Source: Hypomyces perniciosus (lineage: Eukaryota; Ascomycota; Sordariomycetes; Hypocreales; Hypocreaceae). Taken from it: a stretch of 64,000 bases of DNA. Positions 12,018-24,820 of the stretch are shown in pieces. The stretch lies in assembly GCA_008477525.1 (NCBI GenBank), contig SPDT01000004.1:2852001-2916000 (forward strand), given 5' to 3'. Numbering within the stretch: the first letter of the stretch is position 1; each line of letters opens with the position of its first letter. A model generated the notes under the pieces. It was not told where the DNA came from. It worked only from the letters and a program-made list of their open reading frames with translations, and made no database searches. Both the position numbers and the translations under genes were made by a program.

Positions 12018-14552
12018 AATCCAAAGAAAGAGCTGTGTGTAGATGTATGTTTTCTGAATGACTAGATAAAGAAGAACCCAAGTCTATGCAGAGGAATCCA
12101 AGAGGCCAAAATTGACGATCGAGGTCATGATAGAGGCGGATAGAATGCCGGGCCCAAAAGAAAAACACGGAATTTAATAGTAGGTAGGTATCCAAGACGT
12201 TGGGGTGGCAAAAGTTGGATAACAATGAATCAACTCAACTCAACAATAGGGCTGTCCGTCCTCAGATGAAGCGGCACAGTGGTGGCTGTGAATCCGGGTC
12301 AGAATCGTCCAGCGAGTCACAGATACAGTGTATTCTTTCTGGTCACCGCCTCGAACAGCCGAAGCGCGCAAGTTTCTCTCTATTGCAAGAAACTGCATCT
12401 CATCACAGTACTTGTGTGAGAGGCAACAGAAAGCGGCACCAGATGAACGATTGAGAGGGCGAAGGCGAAGGCGAAGGCGAGGGTGGGAGGTGGGAGGTGC
12501 AAGGAAGAAGGAGAAGGAGAAGGAGAAGAACAATCCATCTATTCTCATGGAAAGTCTTTAAATCTTGTTCGATCAGTGGCAGGAGAGCACTTTCCAGGCA
12601 AACAATTGTATATAAGGTATAGAATGGAGGCCCCAATTAGGTCGCAGGAGCGGGGCAAACTCTCGACCCCTTGCGAGTGGCTGTGATCTAATACGAGTAG
12701 AAGCGCAGCAAACTTTCTGAAGGTGAAGTCAAAGACAAGGAGAATACATTCTACACGTTTCCATTTCTTCCCCGATTCACACTTCGGTGTAACCGAGAAG
12801 GAATCAGGCTGAGACCCCTGTCCAGACACCCTTTCAAGAATGACAAATATCCCACGAATCTGCACCTAGGCTTCGAGCATATTGAAGCCCTCATCTATCG
12901 GTTAGATGTTTAACCACATTCTACCCTATGAGGTCCTATTGATGAGATCACTTTCTAGCATATCGCGCGCTCGCAACTTGGACTCGAGTCCCTCGACCGC
13001 CACGACGATATATTGCTATAATAATTCGATGGGCAGAGGGAGACGTTTATCTCTCTTTCGACCCTGCAGGGATTAATCTTTATAGTAATTCTTTGCCTCG
13101 AATCTATAGAGGAAGAGGGTAGAAGAGAATAGTTTGTCCCAGGTGGAACGGGCCGAGGCCGAGGCCATTTGATCCTGCCGACCTTTAGACCATGTTCTCG
13201 GAGTTTGAACATGGAGAGGAAGAACAGTATTCTAGTATTGTGTAGGATACGCTTCCCGAGGCGCGTTCTGATTCCAGTATGGAGTGCTCCTCGAAACCCT
13301 CTCTATAAATACAAGAAATTACACCCTCAAGTTTCCTCTGCGACTGGAAGAATCGAGTTGCCAGATCTCCTCGTTTCCTTTGTCCTCGTAATTCGCTGGT
13401 CGAAGTCGTTCGCCCAATCTTACGGCTTTACCTTCTAACCTTTCGGTGTCCCTGGTCTCTCTTGTGTTGGGTTTGGTGTCTGTTGTGCGTATCAGTCCGT
13501 CTCGATGCTCTCTCCCTTGATATTCTCCTGCAGAGGTGAGTAGTCAAATGCGACTCCCTTCAAACTCCATGGCCGTGCTCTGTTTAGGTAGTCTCTGATA
13601 GTCGGTTCCATTCATCACCATCGCACGTATGGAAGAGAATCATTCTTCACTCGTCACGTCACCAAAGGCCAACTTGGTAATAGGGGGACTCAACCGAATT
13701 CCATTCAAAGCTTCAGACACCACCACCAACTACGAATAATCGACAGCAGCACCATCCACCCATCGCACATGGACGAGATCACTTGATTCTCTAGTCTAAT
13801 AAACCCCCAACACATATTTGGGCTTTAACTTGATTTCTTTCTCTCTTTCTTCCCTTGCCTTCCGCACTCTGGTCCTTCGCTCTCCCCACCCTATCGAGCG
13901 AAATAGGAGGCGATACCAACACGCTCCGAAAATATCTCACATCTTATCCACTACCGCTCGCTGCCCAAAGACAGACACATATTCCCGGTGTTCTTAAATA
14001 CGCAGCCCATTCACTTGAAGGGCATCCAAGAAACATTGATGACAAGATAACTTCTCCGATGTCAAGAGATAAAAAACAAAAAGATGATGAGTAGCCAGCC
14101 TCCTTTGTACTCCCTGTTCCTTTCTACATGAATTTTGGGTTCGCCGCCGCCGCTCATTTCCATTCGCACGGGGCATACATGACTTCTCTCTATTCCATCG
14201 TTACGATCTGGGCAAAAACAAGATTAAAAAATGGGGGACATGGGGGAAGGGCAGGAATTGCATAAGGTCAGAAGAAAATGGTGTAGTGTAGCTTCGTGAA
14301 GGGGGGTATTTGAATTACTGTAGTGTCATAGGGTCTATATACACATGAAGTGGTCATGGGGATCGTGGTACTATGCTGTGACGTGAAAACTGGGGGAAGG
14401 GAAGGGGGTATGTATCCGTTCGATGACGGAATGGCGCCGATGGCCTCCAAGCCCGGCAACGTCGGCCAAGTGTCCGACGGGATGCTTTACTAACCATGGC
14501 ACAGGATGATGTGCCGAGAAGAGCATTCGGAACTCAAGGAAAGACGTGCGCT
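12018..14552. other. Long gene-free region with low-complexity tract
   Basis: About 2.5 kb without a supportable gene. It contains the upstream region of the F-box gene, a purine-rich simple repeat at 12453-12530, and AT/GC-patchy sequence at 12950-13440 that looks like eroded non-coding or repeat DNA. The segment nearest 14553 is the 3' flank of importin beta. Frames such as 13169-13438 (+) carry no domain. A non-coding RNA cannot be excluded from sequence alone. Confidence 0.5.
12453..12530. repeat. Purine-rich GAAGGC / GGAGAA microsatellite
   Basis: Three consecutive GAAGGC units at 12461-12478 are followed by GGTGGGA and GGAGAA-type units up to 12530. The strand asymmetry (almost no T) is typical of a purine/pyrimidine tract upstream of a fungal gene; no function is implied. 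Confidence 0.75.
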
Positions 14553-17500
14553 TCAAGACTGAGCCATGACAGATTGTGATCCACCCAGCTGGCGTTTGAC
14601 TTGTTCACGAGCCCATCGGGCCGTCTCTATCGTCCGAGGCTGGAACTCGCGGTTGGTCTTGGTCTCCTTGATCATGGTGGTAACCCAATCTTGTCGGAAG
14701 GCATCGACAAGCTCGCCGTTGGGGTAGGCATCAGCCAAATCACTGTTAAGCCTGTCAGTAAACGAAATCTGGTGAAGAAAAGCAGCAAGAACCTACCCAA
14801 TGACACCCATAGCCGCGCGCATCAGCGACTCGCTGCGGTTTTGATCGTTGGAGATAATGCTAAGGAGCTGGAAGATGTGGGGCACGTATTGTTGGAGGGC
14901 TTGGGCTGTCCATTTGTTAGTATTGGCAGAGTATACGAGGGACATGTGCGGCATACTCTTTCCACTGGCCTTCATGGCACCAATAATGCCACCCCAGGCG
15001 TCCATAATACCCTCTCGCAGGGAGATGACGTAGTAGAACATCTCATCCGGGCCCTCTGGCGTAGCAGTGACAGTGGAAGCCTGCTCCAAAACTTGAGCGA
15101 CGACGGAGAGGTAGGTCTCGAAGTGTCCGCCAATGGCGCCGGCAATGTCACCAAAGCACTGCAGAATAGCAGGCTTGAACTGATTGGCAAGGGTGGTGCT
15201 CTATAAATCGAGTTAGTATACCAAAACACAGATTACGCTGAGGTTGAAGGAAAGGGAGACGGACCCTCAAGTTGTTGAGAAGATAGTTCATGAAGTTATC
15301 GCAGAAAGGCTGGCTGCGCTCGCCCATGGACCGAGTGATATCACTGACGAGGCCAATAGCCATCGAGCAGAGACTGGGCTCGTCCTGGTTGCCAAGAGCA
15401 TTGTACAAGAAGGGTGCGAAAGCCTCCATATACTTGATGAAGTCTTCCTCCATGGTGGTCGCCAGCGCGCTGATAGTGGCGAAGATGGCCTCAGGAACAC
15501 TGGACTTGCCTCCAATGGTGCTCAGGATCTGAAGGAGGGTCTGCATGATGCGGTCTCCCTGAGGAGAAATCCCCTTGTCCAATCGCGCAATGATGGCCTG
15601 CAGAACCGTGCTCAAACTGTTTTGCATTTCTTCCAGAGTGAGCTTATCGTCAACGCTAATAACCTGAGACTGCAGAGGAACGGTCTCCTCCAGGCGCTTG
15701 ATAATGACATCGGAAAGCGAGGCAACAGCTGGCATGCTTTCGGTGGCAGAGTTCTGTACAAAAACATTCAGAACCTCGTATGCTGCGGTTCGCACCGCCG
15801 TCTCGGCATCTTGTCGGGAAGTCACTTCCAGGAGGGAGCTGACGGCCTGGTTGAAGTGAGGGGTGATAGGGTTGGAAGGAGCTCCAATGTCACCAGCGAA
15901 GCGCTCAGCCAAGTTCATCAAGGCCCAGCAGCACGAGGGGGCCATCTTGGCGTTGCTGATGAGACCCTTGAAAAGTGACTCGATCAAGGTGGGCAGATGT
16001 AGTTGAGCATCGATGGCCTCTGAGCAGGCCTCAGTAACGCGGCCCAAGGCATAGGCGGTCGAATCCTTGACCTGCAGGGACTGGTCGTCCATCATGGTGA
16101 TCAGGACAGGGAGAGCCTGTTTGACAATGGGCTCCAGGACCTTCTCGTCAGGGCCCTCCATAATGGCACCGAAAGCAGACACGGCAGCATCTCGGTTGTG
16201 CCAGTCCTCAGATCGCAGGTTCGCCTCAACGAAGGCCAGGACAGGGCCGATGATGCTAGCACCGACAGCCTGGGAGTAGAGCTGCAGGCACTGGTAGGCA
16301 GCCCTGGACAAGTTGTACTCGTCATCTGTAGCATCCTCATCCTGCTTCGTCAGAAGCATCAACAGCACGGGCACAACCTCATTAGATGCGACTCGAGCGA
16401 AGTTATAGAATGGACGCATTTGGTCTGAGCTCTCGACCTGGGTGTTGTCGTCCTCGATGGAGATTTCCTCCTCGCAGACAGTGCTCCAGAACTCGACAGC
16501 CAGCTTGGCGACATCCTCATCCTCGGACTTCATACCCAGGATGGTCAGGCCAAAGAGTGCCTTCTCCATGTAGAAGCGCATGTTCTCGTAGTAGAGAGCC
16601 ATGATTCTGTTGAGGCAGCCGAAGGCACCCTGCTGGATCCGTGAATCGTCGGCCTGGGTGGCCTCGCAGACGACCTGCATGATGTAGTTGCGCTCGCCCT
16701 CATGCTTGAAGTTGTTGGAAACAAACTCCAACGAGTCACCGAGGGCGGTGATGGCAGCAAGTCGGACCTCAATGTTGGCTTCTTCCTTCCGAGCACCCTG
16801 CACAACAGCAGTCAAGATGGCGTTTGAGTGGGCAATGAGGGCCAATCGCAGCTCCGAATCCTGGCTCTCACAGATGTAGCCAATGGTGGTGAGGGAGGCC
16901 TGCTTCTGGTGGTCGGCACCCTCGCTAACGTTCTTGACCAGGAAGGGCAGCAAGTCGCTCCATTGATTACGAGGCAGCTCGATGGCGGCAATCGAAGAGA
17001 TGACCTGAGCGGCAGCGGTACCAGCCTGGGTGTTAGATGAGGACAGAGTCTGCAGCGTCAGCTGCTTTACCCTGGCCTTGGTCTCATCATCTGTCCCCTG
17101 CAGCCATTTGGACTGCAGCTCCTGCTGGCGGGCAAAGTCTCGGGCTGTGAAGGCGTTCTTGAGGGCAATACCGGCGGCGGCTCGGATGGAACCCTCTGCT
17201 TGCTCGTTTGCGAGCTCTTGGACGAGGGTAGCGAGATACAGCGGCTGCGGGGAAGGGAGAAAAACGGTCAGCAAAGGGTCGGAATCTCTTCGATCTCAGG
17301 AGGGACGTACGAAATTACTCTCCGCTGCCTGGGTAAGTTGCTGTTCGGCAGCGTTTCGCAGGTTCGCGTCTGTGCTCCGAGTCAGCCCATGACGTCCGTC
17401 TTCGCCCTGCCTTTGTCTTCGTCGACGACCCCCCTCAACGTGCCCGCAACGCAAAATCAGAATAAGGGCCCCCTGGGGAGAGTCTGGCAACGACTGGAGG

Positions 17501-17568
17501 GGGTGGTTTCGGCACTCACCTGGCGACAGCGAGTTGGCGAGCACCGTGTTAATCTCTGAGCTCGACAT
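14553..17568 (-). CDS. KAP95: Importin subunit beta-1 (karyopherin beta-1)
   Basis: Six exons, 17520-17568, 17311-17369, 15265-17244, 14957-15200, 14797-14905 and 14553-14742, encode 876 residues, the usual length of the family. Importin beta carries classical-NLS cargo with importin alpha through the nuclear pore and is released by Ran-GTP. The N-terminal importin-beta domain (about 18-105; LRNAAEQQLTQAAESNFPLYLATLVQEL broken across exons 2/3) is followed by about 19 HEAT repeats, recognisable by AVSAFGAIMEGPDE, VKDSTAYALGRVTEACSEA and CCWALMNLAERF in the alpha-binding arch and by the acidic loop-like SEDEDVAKLAVEFWSTVCEEE region. The last exon ends in a basic/amphipathic tail after RQDWVTTMIKETK. 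All introns are GT-AG. Neighbouring genes are unrelated. The 5' flank is long and pyrimidine-rich, as expected for a strongly expressed housekeeping gene. Confidence 0.93.
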
Positions 17569-19522
17569 GATTGCAGGTTTTTAAGGGTTCCCTCATGCGT
17601 CGACAAAGCTCTGTGGTGCTGGCGGGAAACACCGTCTGGGAAGCGCACGTGTTTGAAGAAGGGGGAAAAAAAGGGTGTAGACGCGGGGGAGGTCCAGGCG
17701 GAGAAAAGAGGCCCTGTGAAAACACGCACGCAGTTGGCGCGGAACGGCAACGAGAGCAGAAAATGGCGGTCTATTGTGTTTTCGTCCAAGGTTGGACTGC
17801 GAGAATCCCAACAGCTGCCTGGCTGTATTAAGGTCGAAAGGGAGACGGACGACAGAAAAAAAGACGACGAATAGGGTCTAGAGGTCGCACAGAGGGTCTC
17901 CAAAGCGTGCAGGCCAGCAGGGGGCAGTTTCTGTGGATGACAAGACAAGCCAAAGTCGCTACCGCCACTTTTTACGTGGGCGCACACCGTGTGAGGGAGG
18001 GTACTAATACTAACAGAGGTACTGACTGGTACTGGTACTGGTGCTAAAGAGCGTGCAGAAGACGGAGACGAGAGGGGGGAGGAGAAGATAAGAAGAAGAG
18101 GCACGGAGGGGTTTCTCAGCCGTTGGAAATGCCCCGAAATGATGGCTCAGAAAGGGAGGAAGCGCAAGAGGCGTTGACGGTGGAGGGAAGAAAAAACAAT
18201 ACAGGAGAAAGAGTTTTGTTTGAAGGCTTTTGGGACCAGCGCCCAAACATGCACCTCAGGCTTCCAATGCAGTTGATGAGGGGACGCTGCAGTGGTGCTG
18301 GTGCTAATACTAGTAGTACCTATACGGAGTAGTCGTAGCAGCAACAGCAGCGTTTTGGCGGTGCGGTTGCGGTGCAGAGGGCCGTTCAGCCGCTAGGAGG
18401 GCCGCTGGAGCGCTGCAGTGGGCCCGGGAAAAAACATCCTCCCGTACCTTGTTCTTGTTCATGTTCAGTGCAGCCAGCCAGCAGCTGTCAGGGCGACATC
18501 GGCGGAACTTCGCTTAACGCTGCCTGACCGCTGCGGGAAGCGTGTTTGGATAGAGGGGATAGAGGGGCCGAACTGGAAAGAAACGAACGAACGCATGCAC
18601 GCAAAAAATAACTGCTCATACCGGCTTAGAGTCAGAGGGATAAAATACGAGTAGCGTCTGTTGCCTGTTGCGATTGAAGATTTTTCTTGTTATGGGGTAC
18701 CTGAAGAGCCTGGAGCTCAAGCCTTGCGGATCGTACATATGTATGTATGTACTAGATACTTCGTACTTCGTAGGAGTAGGACTACATGTCATTGTTCTGA
18801 CTCAAGCCCCTGTACTCATATGCTGTCTCTACTTCATAATTCCCGGCTCAGCTTCAACAAGCCCCCTTTCATCGCCATTCATATAGAGTGCTATTACTAC
18901 TAGTTATTTGCGATTCACCAATTCACAAGGCAGATCAACATTCACACGCGTCTTATCTGTATTGTTCCCCGCTCATCGAATCTTCCAAAATGTTTATCTC
19001 CACGGTGTAATTCAACTGCCCCCACAGCTTCCACAGCAACCATGGTTCTAACGCGTATTCTTTCGACTTCTTTTTTCTTCCTCGACCATTTTTCAGGGGC
19101 TTGTCATTTTAAGACGTAAAAAATGAAAATAAAAGAGATGGATGACATTTAGTCAATGTCTGATTTGCCTGGATCTCTGGCGTTATTTTATTTTATTTTC
19201 GTGTGTTTGTTTGCTCTTTATTAGTATTACTTTGGAAGTGAGTTTTAGACGGCCAACAGAATATATGAATCCGCACCATTTGTTTTTCACCCATGTGCTC
19301 TAATGTGTGCTTCACCGTATTTGTAGGAGTAACATCCTTTCATGCATCCGTACGGAGTAGTAATATGTTGTTTGTGCCTTCAAGGAGGCATTCATTTTCC
19401 CTAGCCGTCCAAACGAGCGGTTCTTCCCAAAAGATCAATCTCGTCACTTCCATAAAACTCCCACCATTTTGTTTTGTTCAAGTACTACAAAAAAAAGGAC
19501 CATGATCGGACTTCATTTACAC
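17569..19522. other. Intergenic region KAP95 5' / LEU4 3'
   Basis: About 2 kb. The KAP95 end (17569-18100) is rich in purine runs on the plus strand, meaning pyrimidine runs upstream of KAP95. Further right the sequence is mixed and contains several 9-mers of the TACTCCGTA/TACTTCGTA type (18323, 18757, 18764, 19349). No gene with domain support was found on either strand. Confidence 0.55.
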
Positions 19523-21626
19523 CTACACCCCATTGGCCTGCTCCTCCAAGGCACTCACCAGATCCGAAGGACCATTCAGCTCCAACGCACTCACTGCCTC
19601 GTCAATTTTCACAGGCTTGGCAACAAACGGACTGCCCGGCCGGCTAGAGGCAAACTGTATCTCCGGGCGTCAGCATACGTCTACAAGGGTTGTTGGGATC
19701 CTCTCGCGGGTGTAGGAAACTCACGTTGCTAGCAGCGCTCAAGAGAGCAATCAACGAGCTCTGTACAACGTCTTCGTGGATGCCCACACCCCACACGGGA
19801 ATGTGGCTTCCAGCCGCTGTACACTCTATGTATGTTGCGGCCTTGACGTCTCGGCCCCTGCCGATGGCGTGTTCCTTGTAATCCTGCACGTCCAGGTTGA
19901 CACCCACGCCCCTCAGCGCATTGGCCAAGCTTGAAATGGGACCGTTACCACGGCCCTGGAGCGTGAACTCCTTGCCATCCACGGACACCACACCGGTAAA
20001 CACTCGCATCAAGTCTTTGGTGACGAGCGTCTTGCCAGGCTGGGGAGGGGCAGGCGACCTGGATCGGTCCGGCGTGATGCTGTAGTCCACGATGTTGAAC
20101 CGCGGGTTCTGGTTGAGGAAGTACGTCTGCTCGAACAGGGAGGTGATCTCCTTGGGCAGCAGCTCGCGGCCAAGCTCGTCCGCCTTCTTCTGGACGACCT
20201 TGGAGAATGCGACCTGCAAGCCACGGGGCAGATCCAGCTGCAGCTGGCGCAGGATGATCCATGCAGCACCACCCTTGCCACTCTGGGAGTTGACACGGAT
20301 GACAGCCTCGTATGTGCGACCAATGTCCTGGGGGTCCAGAGGCAGGTATGGCATCTGCCACTCGTCCTCGTACGAGTTGCCCTCGCGGTCGCGAAGTTCG
20401 AAACCCTTCTTGATGGCATCCTGGTGGGAGCCGCTGAAGGCGCACACCACCAGGGAGCCGCCATACGGAGCACGCTGATGCACAGGAATCTTGTTGCAGA
20501 CCTCAACTGTGTCAATGATACTGCCGAGATCGGAGAAGTCAATGTTGGGGTGGACGCCCTGGGTGTACAGATTCAGACCCAGAGTCACCAGGTCAACATT
20601 GCCCGTCCGCTCGCCGTTGCCAAACAGACAGCCCTCAACTCTGTCGGCGCCAGCCATCTGAGCCAACTCGGCAGCCGCCACAGCGCAGCCTCTGTCGTTG
20701 TGCGGATGCAGGGAGACGCAAATCTTCTCACGCTCCGAGATGTTTCGGCAGAAGTATTCAATCTGATCGGCGTACACGTTGGGTGTCGACATCTCCACCG
20801 TGGCGGGGAGGTTGAAGATGATGGGGTTTTCGACAGTCGGTTCCCAAGCGGCCTTGACGGCCTCACAGACCTGGAGGACGAAGTCGGGCTCGGTGTCGGA
20901 GAAGGTCTCGGGACTGAACTCGAAGGCCCATTCGGTGCCTGCTTGCGAAGGGTCGTCCTTGGTTAAAGACCGGACCAGTTTGGTGCATCGGATGGCCAGC
21001 TCCAGAGACTCTTCCTTGGAGAAGTTGAACACGACTCTTCGGAAACACTCGCTGGTTGCGAGGTAGATGTGAATGAGGCCCTTCTTGGCTCCCTTCAGGG
21101 CCTCGACGGTACGTCGGATCAAGTCCTCGCGGCACGGGGACAGGACTTGCAGCCAAACATCGTCCGGCACGACGCCAGGGGTTTCAATCAAGCGGCGAGT
21201 GAAGTCAAAATCGGTTTGTGAGGCGGAGGGAAAGGAAACCTCAATCTCTTTATATCCAATATCGACGAGCATCTTGAAGTAGCGCCACTTCTCATCGCCG
21301 TTCTAAGTGAGCGCCAGGCAGGTTAGCAGCCCGAACCAAATAGCAGAAGAAGAATAGCCCAAACAAGAGACTTGCCATTGGATCGACCAGACTCTGGTTT
21401 CCATCGCGAAGATCGGTCGACAGCCATCGCGGCGCTTTATCCACGGTCTTTGACGGCCATTGGCGATCAGGCAGGTTTATCGGCGGAAACCGCTTGTATT
21501 TCTTCCATGGTTCCTTGAGCCTATAGTTTCGCAGCAAAGCAGCGCCTCGTCAGCCAACAAGAAGCATAAAACATGTAAACGGCAGTCAAGTTGCACAGCT
21601 GCGATGGATTCGTCTTACATGGGCAT
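19523..21626 (-). CDS. LEU4: 2-isopropylmalate synthase
   Basis: Four exons, 21619-21626, 21376-21520, 19725-21302 and 19523-19654, encode 620 residues. The enzyme condenses acetyl-CoA with 2-ketoisovalerate in the first committed step of leucine synthesis. The catalytic TIM barrel carries LRDGNQ (about 40), the HPHNDRG metal-binding motif, and [10 protein letters not shown]; the C-terminal LeuA allosteric domain (from about residue 440, [13 protein letters not shown] onward) gives leucine feedback inhibition. Exon 1 is only 8 nt (ATGCCCAT) and encodes MP plus part of the third Met, giving [11 protein letters not shown], as in other fungal enzymes. Intron 2 (21303-21375) uses a GC donor (ATG/gcaagt) and an AG acceptor and joins SLVDPM to NGDEKWRYF, exactly the conserved sequence. 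A TGACTCA box lies about 290 bp upstream. No clear mitochondrial presequence is seen. Confidence 0.93.
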
Positions 21627-22517
21627 TTTGGCGGCTTCTCAATCTGGGGAGAGTGTGACGCTGGAAAAATCGCGGGGCAGATGATGGGCGAAGTTTCAAT
21701 TGCTAGTGTTAGTGTTCGCAATCGGCAGTAGTAAATACTAAAATGGAGATGGAGGGGTTCTCCGGAGTTGAGGGCCCGACGCCGGCGCTTTATTAATAGC
21801 AGTCCTTTGAAGTGATTCAAGGAAATCTGTTTAAATAAAAAAAAAGAACCATACAAACCGGCCTCGGAAAGCACCGCTATATATAGAACTTTTGATCGAA
21901 TGTGTTTTTTCTGAGTCATCTCAGTTCCAATGTCAAATAACTTGCATCTCATTGAACCGCTGTCTTTGCCTTGCGCGTATTCCCGTCATTATGTACAGTT
22001 GGCCCCGCAAAAAGTGGCTGCTCATCCTCTCATTCTCTCTCCGATATCGTTCATGTGTCTTTCGGCTTACTTTGTACGACTTTTGTAAACTCCGGACTCG
22101 TAATACGTCTCAGCTTACTACTATAGGCGTAGTATTCTCGTAAGACGGGCTGCTTCCAAGCATGCATGTTCCGCGGAAATGTTTTGCATTTGGCGTCCGA
22201 GATTAGTGGTGTCTGCATGTAATATGTAGTAGTATTGTGTTCTCAAGCCTCGTTCCGACGCCATCCGCTTCACTGCACAGGGACAGGGAACTAAGCATCA
22301 TGTTCCATAAAGTACTCCGTAATACGCAAAGAATATATAGATATAGTATATGGCTTTTCATAACTCGTTATAAAATCATCAATTCAAACTCCCGTTGCCG
22401 TCGTCATCAATCCAATCATCATGAACATAAGAAAGGGCTTGCCCTCCAATGCGCATACATGTGACTCAGTGATATCATCCTTGCTTCCAACTCTCCTCCT
22501 CTTGGCCACCCAATCGA
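21627..22517. other. Intergenic region LEU4 5' / RS-rich gene 3'
   Basis: About 890 bp holding the LEU4 promoter (right-hand, minus-strand) and the 3' flank of the next gene. It includes a TGACTCA element at 21912-21918 and a TACTCCGTA word near 22315. No coding sequence was recognised. Confidence 0.55.
21912..21918 (-). promoter_or_regulatory. Candidate general amino-acid control element (Gcn4/CPC1 site)
   Basis: The minus strand reads TGACTCA, the consensus bound by the bZIP activator Gcn4 (CPC1/CpcA in filamentous fungi), about 290 bp upstream of the LEU4 start. Gcn4 control of leucine biosynthesis is well established in fungi. A 7-bp match is expected by chance every several kb, so placement and pathway logic are the main support. 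Confidence 0.45.
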
Positions 22518-24231
22518 TCAACGATAGCGTGGGGCTGATGACCGGTCGTAAATCACCTCGGTTTCGATAACCCGGTCGTCCCGCCTATGCTGTCGCCGGG
22601 GCTGGTGATCATAAGGTCGTCGATCATAGTCATCAATGAATTCGCGCTCATATCGTTCGCGAACTCGTAGCCGCTTCTCCCGTCGAATTTCCTCCGAGAG
22701 CTCGGTCAACTGAAGAACATCGTCCTAAACGCAGGTTAGATCAATCTCATGTCTTGGCCAAAAAGGCATGCAAGGGGTGTTGACTCACATATTTCAGGTA
22801 GTCCATGACGTAGAAGAACCAATCCGTCTCCTCATATTCATAGCCCATCTCTTCAATAGCCTCTCGGATCACAAGGTCCTTGGTAATCTCCGTCCACATC
22901 TCCTTTTGCGGGGGGTGTGGTGGTTGAGGTGAGCGGGTGATTCTGCGGTCGGTGACCTTTTCGATATCAATCTCCCTTTCACGGTCGAAGACGACGCTGA
23001 GGCGTTCTCCCCTCGGAGCTGGCGGCGGCGGCGGCGACGGCGCCTTGGTGGGAGCACCGTCTCTTTCAGGAATGAACTGGGTCCTTCTCACGCCGCTGTA
23101 CTTGGTCCATGTGGTGTTTGTGCTAGCTCCTCCGGCGCCGTCCATGCGGATGCGCTCAGTTCCTGGCGGGACATCTACAATTGACCAGTTCTTGGTGGCA
23201 CCACCCCACGCCTCACCCATTTGGCCACGCGAATCAACCTTGGAGGTAATATACTCGACTTCGTCATCAGCAGGACGGGCAGCCGCGGAATGCGCCCTCC
23301 TCCGAGTCTTTGTATCCTCGACCTTCAAGTCACGACGGACAACGATGTCGTCTTCATAGTAGTGAGAACGTCTCTCGCGGCTTCTGGAGCGGGCGCGGGC
23401 GCGGCTGGTGGATCGATGAATATCGACTTCTGTCCGGTTCTTGGACAGAGAAATATCAATGTCTGTCTCTCTAGTCTCACGCTCCCTTGGGCGGTGCCGG
23501 ATTGGGGGAGGCGGGGAAGGTTTTCTGGCCGAAACAACACCTGGTTCTCGTTAGCATGGCTGATGTCAAACTCTAGCACATGCGATATGTGCGCACGATT
23601 ATCACATACCATGATCAACAGCTGTATAATGCGTAATAACCTCACGCTCAACAACAGGCCCACGAATAACAGGAGGCGGGGGCGGTGGTGAAGGAGATGG
23701 AGACGGCACTCTTTCGCGCTCTCTCTCCACTATGCGGATGTGCTCGCTGTCGGACGGCTCGACGTATCTAACAGATATAGGAGAAGGCGACCTGCGACGG
23801 GAGGGGGACCGGCGACGAACAGTCGAGGGAGCGCGGACTCTCTCTCTCTCCACGACTCTGGTCCGAGAATGCTCATGCTCGTGGTCATGCGGAGGCGACA
23901 CACTCTTGGCCCGGCGCATAACGCGCTCCTCCCGGTACCGGACTGGTGGAGGGCTGGGATCTCTGTGACTGAGCCGGTCACTGTGCCGGTCAAACTCGAC
24001 TTCCCGCGGGCGCAGGACCATGGGACCAGCCTCGGGTCGTCGGGTAGTCCTCAAGAACTCGGGCATCTCGTCTCTCTCACGGATGCGAACATCAACTTCG
24101 TCATATTCCCGTTCCCGGCGAGCCCGTGGCGGCGCGGGGCTGCGAGCCATAGTCCGTGTAGTTGTACGGACTTGGTCGTCAAACTCCACTGCCGAGCGAC
24201 GAAAGTCGCGATCGCGATCGTGGTATGCCAT
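22518..24231 (-). CDS. Arg/Ser-rich protein with conserved fungal C-terminal domain
   Basis: Three exons, 23610-24231, 22789-23540 and 22518-22724, encode 526 residues. The first two thirds are extremely rich in Arg, Asp, Glu, Ser and Pro: an N-terminal RDRDRE-like start, then SPSRRRSPSPIS and poly-Pro patches, SRARARSRSRER near the middle, and HEHEH. This resembles RS/RD-domain nuclear proteins. The last roughly 100 residues are ordered: WTEITKDLVIREAIEEMGYEYEE followed by TDWFFYVMDYLKY and a charged helix LTELSEEIRREKRLRVRERYE. This block is a conserved domain in ascomycete proteins of unknown function (I believe it is a DUF8035-type domain, but that is from memory). An intron falls exactly between its two helices. 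No RNA-recognition motif or kinase domain is present, so a role in splicing or chromatin would be guesswork. Confidence 0.82.
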
Positions 24232-24770
24232 GGTGGACTTTATCTATTCTATGTGCCCTTCGTTTTCCCAGCTGAGAAGAGTCCGGGTTTTGATGTGCGA
24301 GAGGAGGAATCAATACAGGAGGCGGGAGGAGTAGTTGAAGCGGGGTCTAAACAAAGTGGAAACGTCATGCGGCTGAGAGATGAAAGCCGCCTTTGTGACA
24401 CTTTGGAGAGCGCTTCACCCTCAACAGCACAACAACAAAAGCAAAAGGGCTGTCGAAGATGCGATGGTATAAAAGCAGACTGTATAGCAGAAAATATGAG
24501 TGAGAAGGGGAAAAAGGGAGGTCAAGCGAGAAATGCTGATTTTGAGGTTTTTGGCCCTGGTCCTAGGAGGGAGGCGGCGCAACCAGTCGAGGGGCAGTGA
24601 CGGAACTTTAGAGGCAGCAAGGCAGTATCAGCTGCAGAACGGAGAACAGGGGGAGGGGGGGAGGCCAGGCCAGAACCAACGTCATGCCCCCCCGGCATAA
24701 AAACTTGTGCAGTAGGGCGGGCGGCTCAGGCGATCAAAGTCCCAATATCTATCTAATAGTAGACCCGACT

Positions 24771-24820
24771 GACTTGACTTGACTTGACTTGACTTGACTT
24801 GACTTGACTTGACTTGACTT
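24771..24820. repeat. (GACTT)10 microsatellite
   Basis: Ten uninterrupted GACTT units, flanked on both sides by imperfect GACTGACC-like units. It is likely length-polymorphic between strains. Confidence 0.95.

Noticed and set aside
13169..13438. 89-codon plus-strand frame in the gene-free region
   Set aside because: Unrecognised, no neighbours to splice with, and the surrounding sequence is low in coding character.
23740..24600. 286-codon plus-strand frame
   Set aside because: Largely antisense to the RS-rich gene, whose Arg codons give an open complement.
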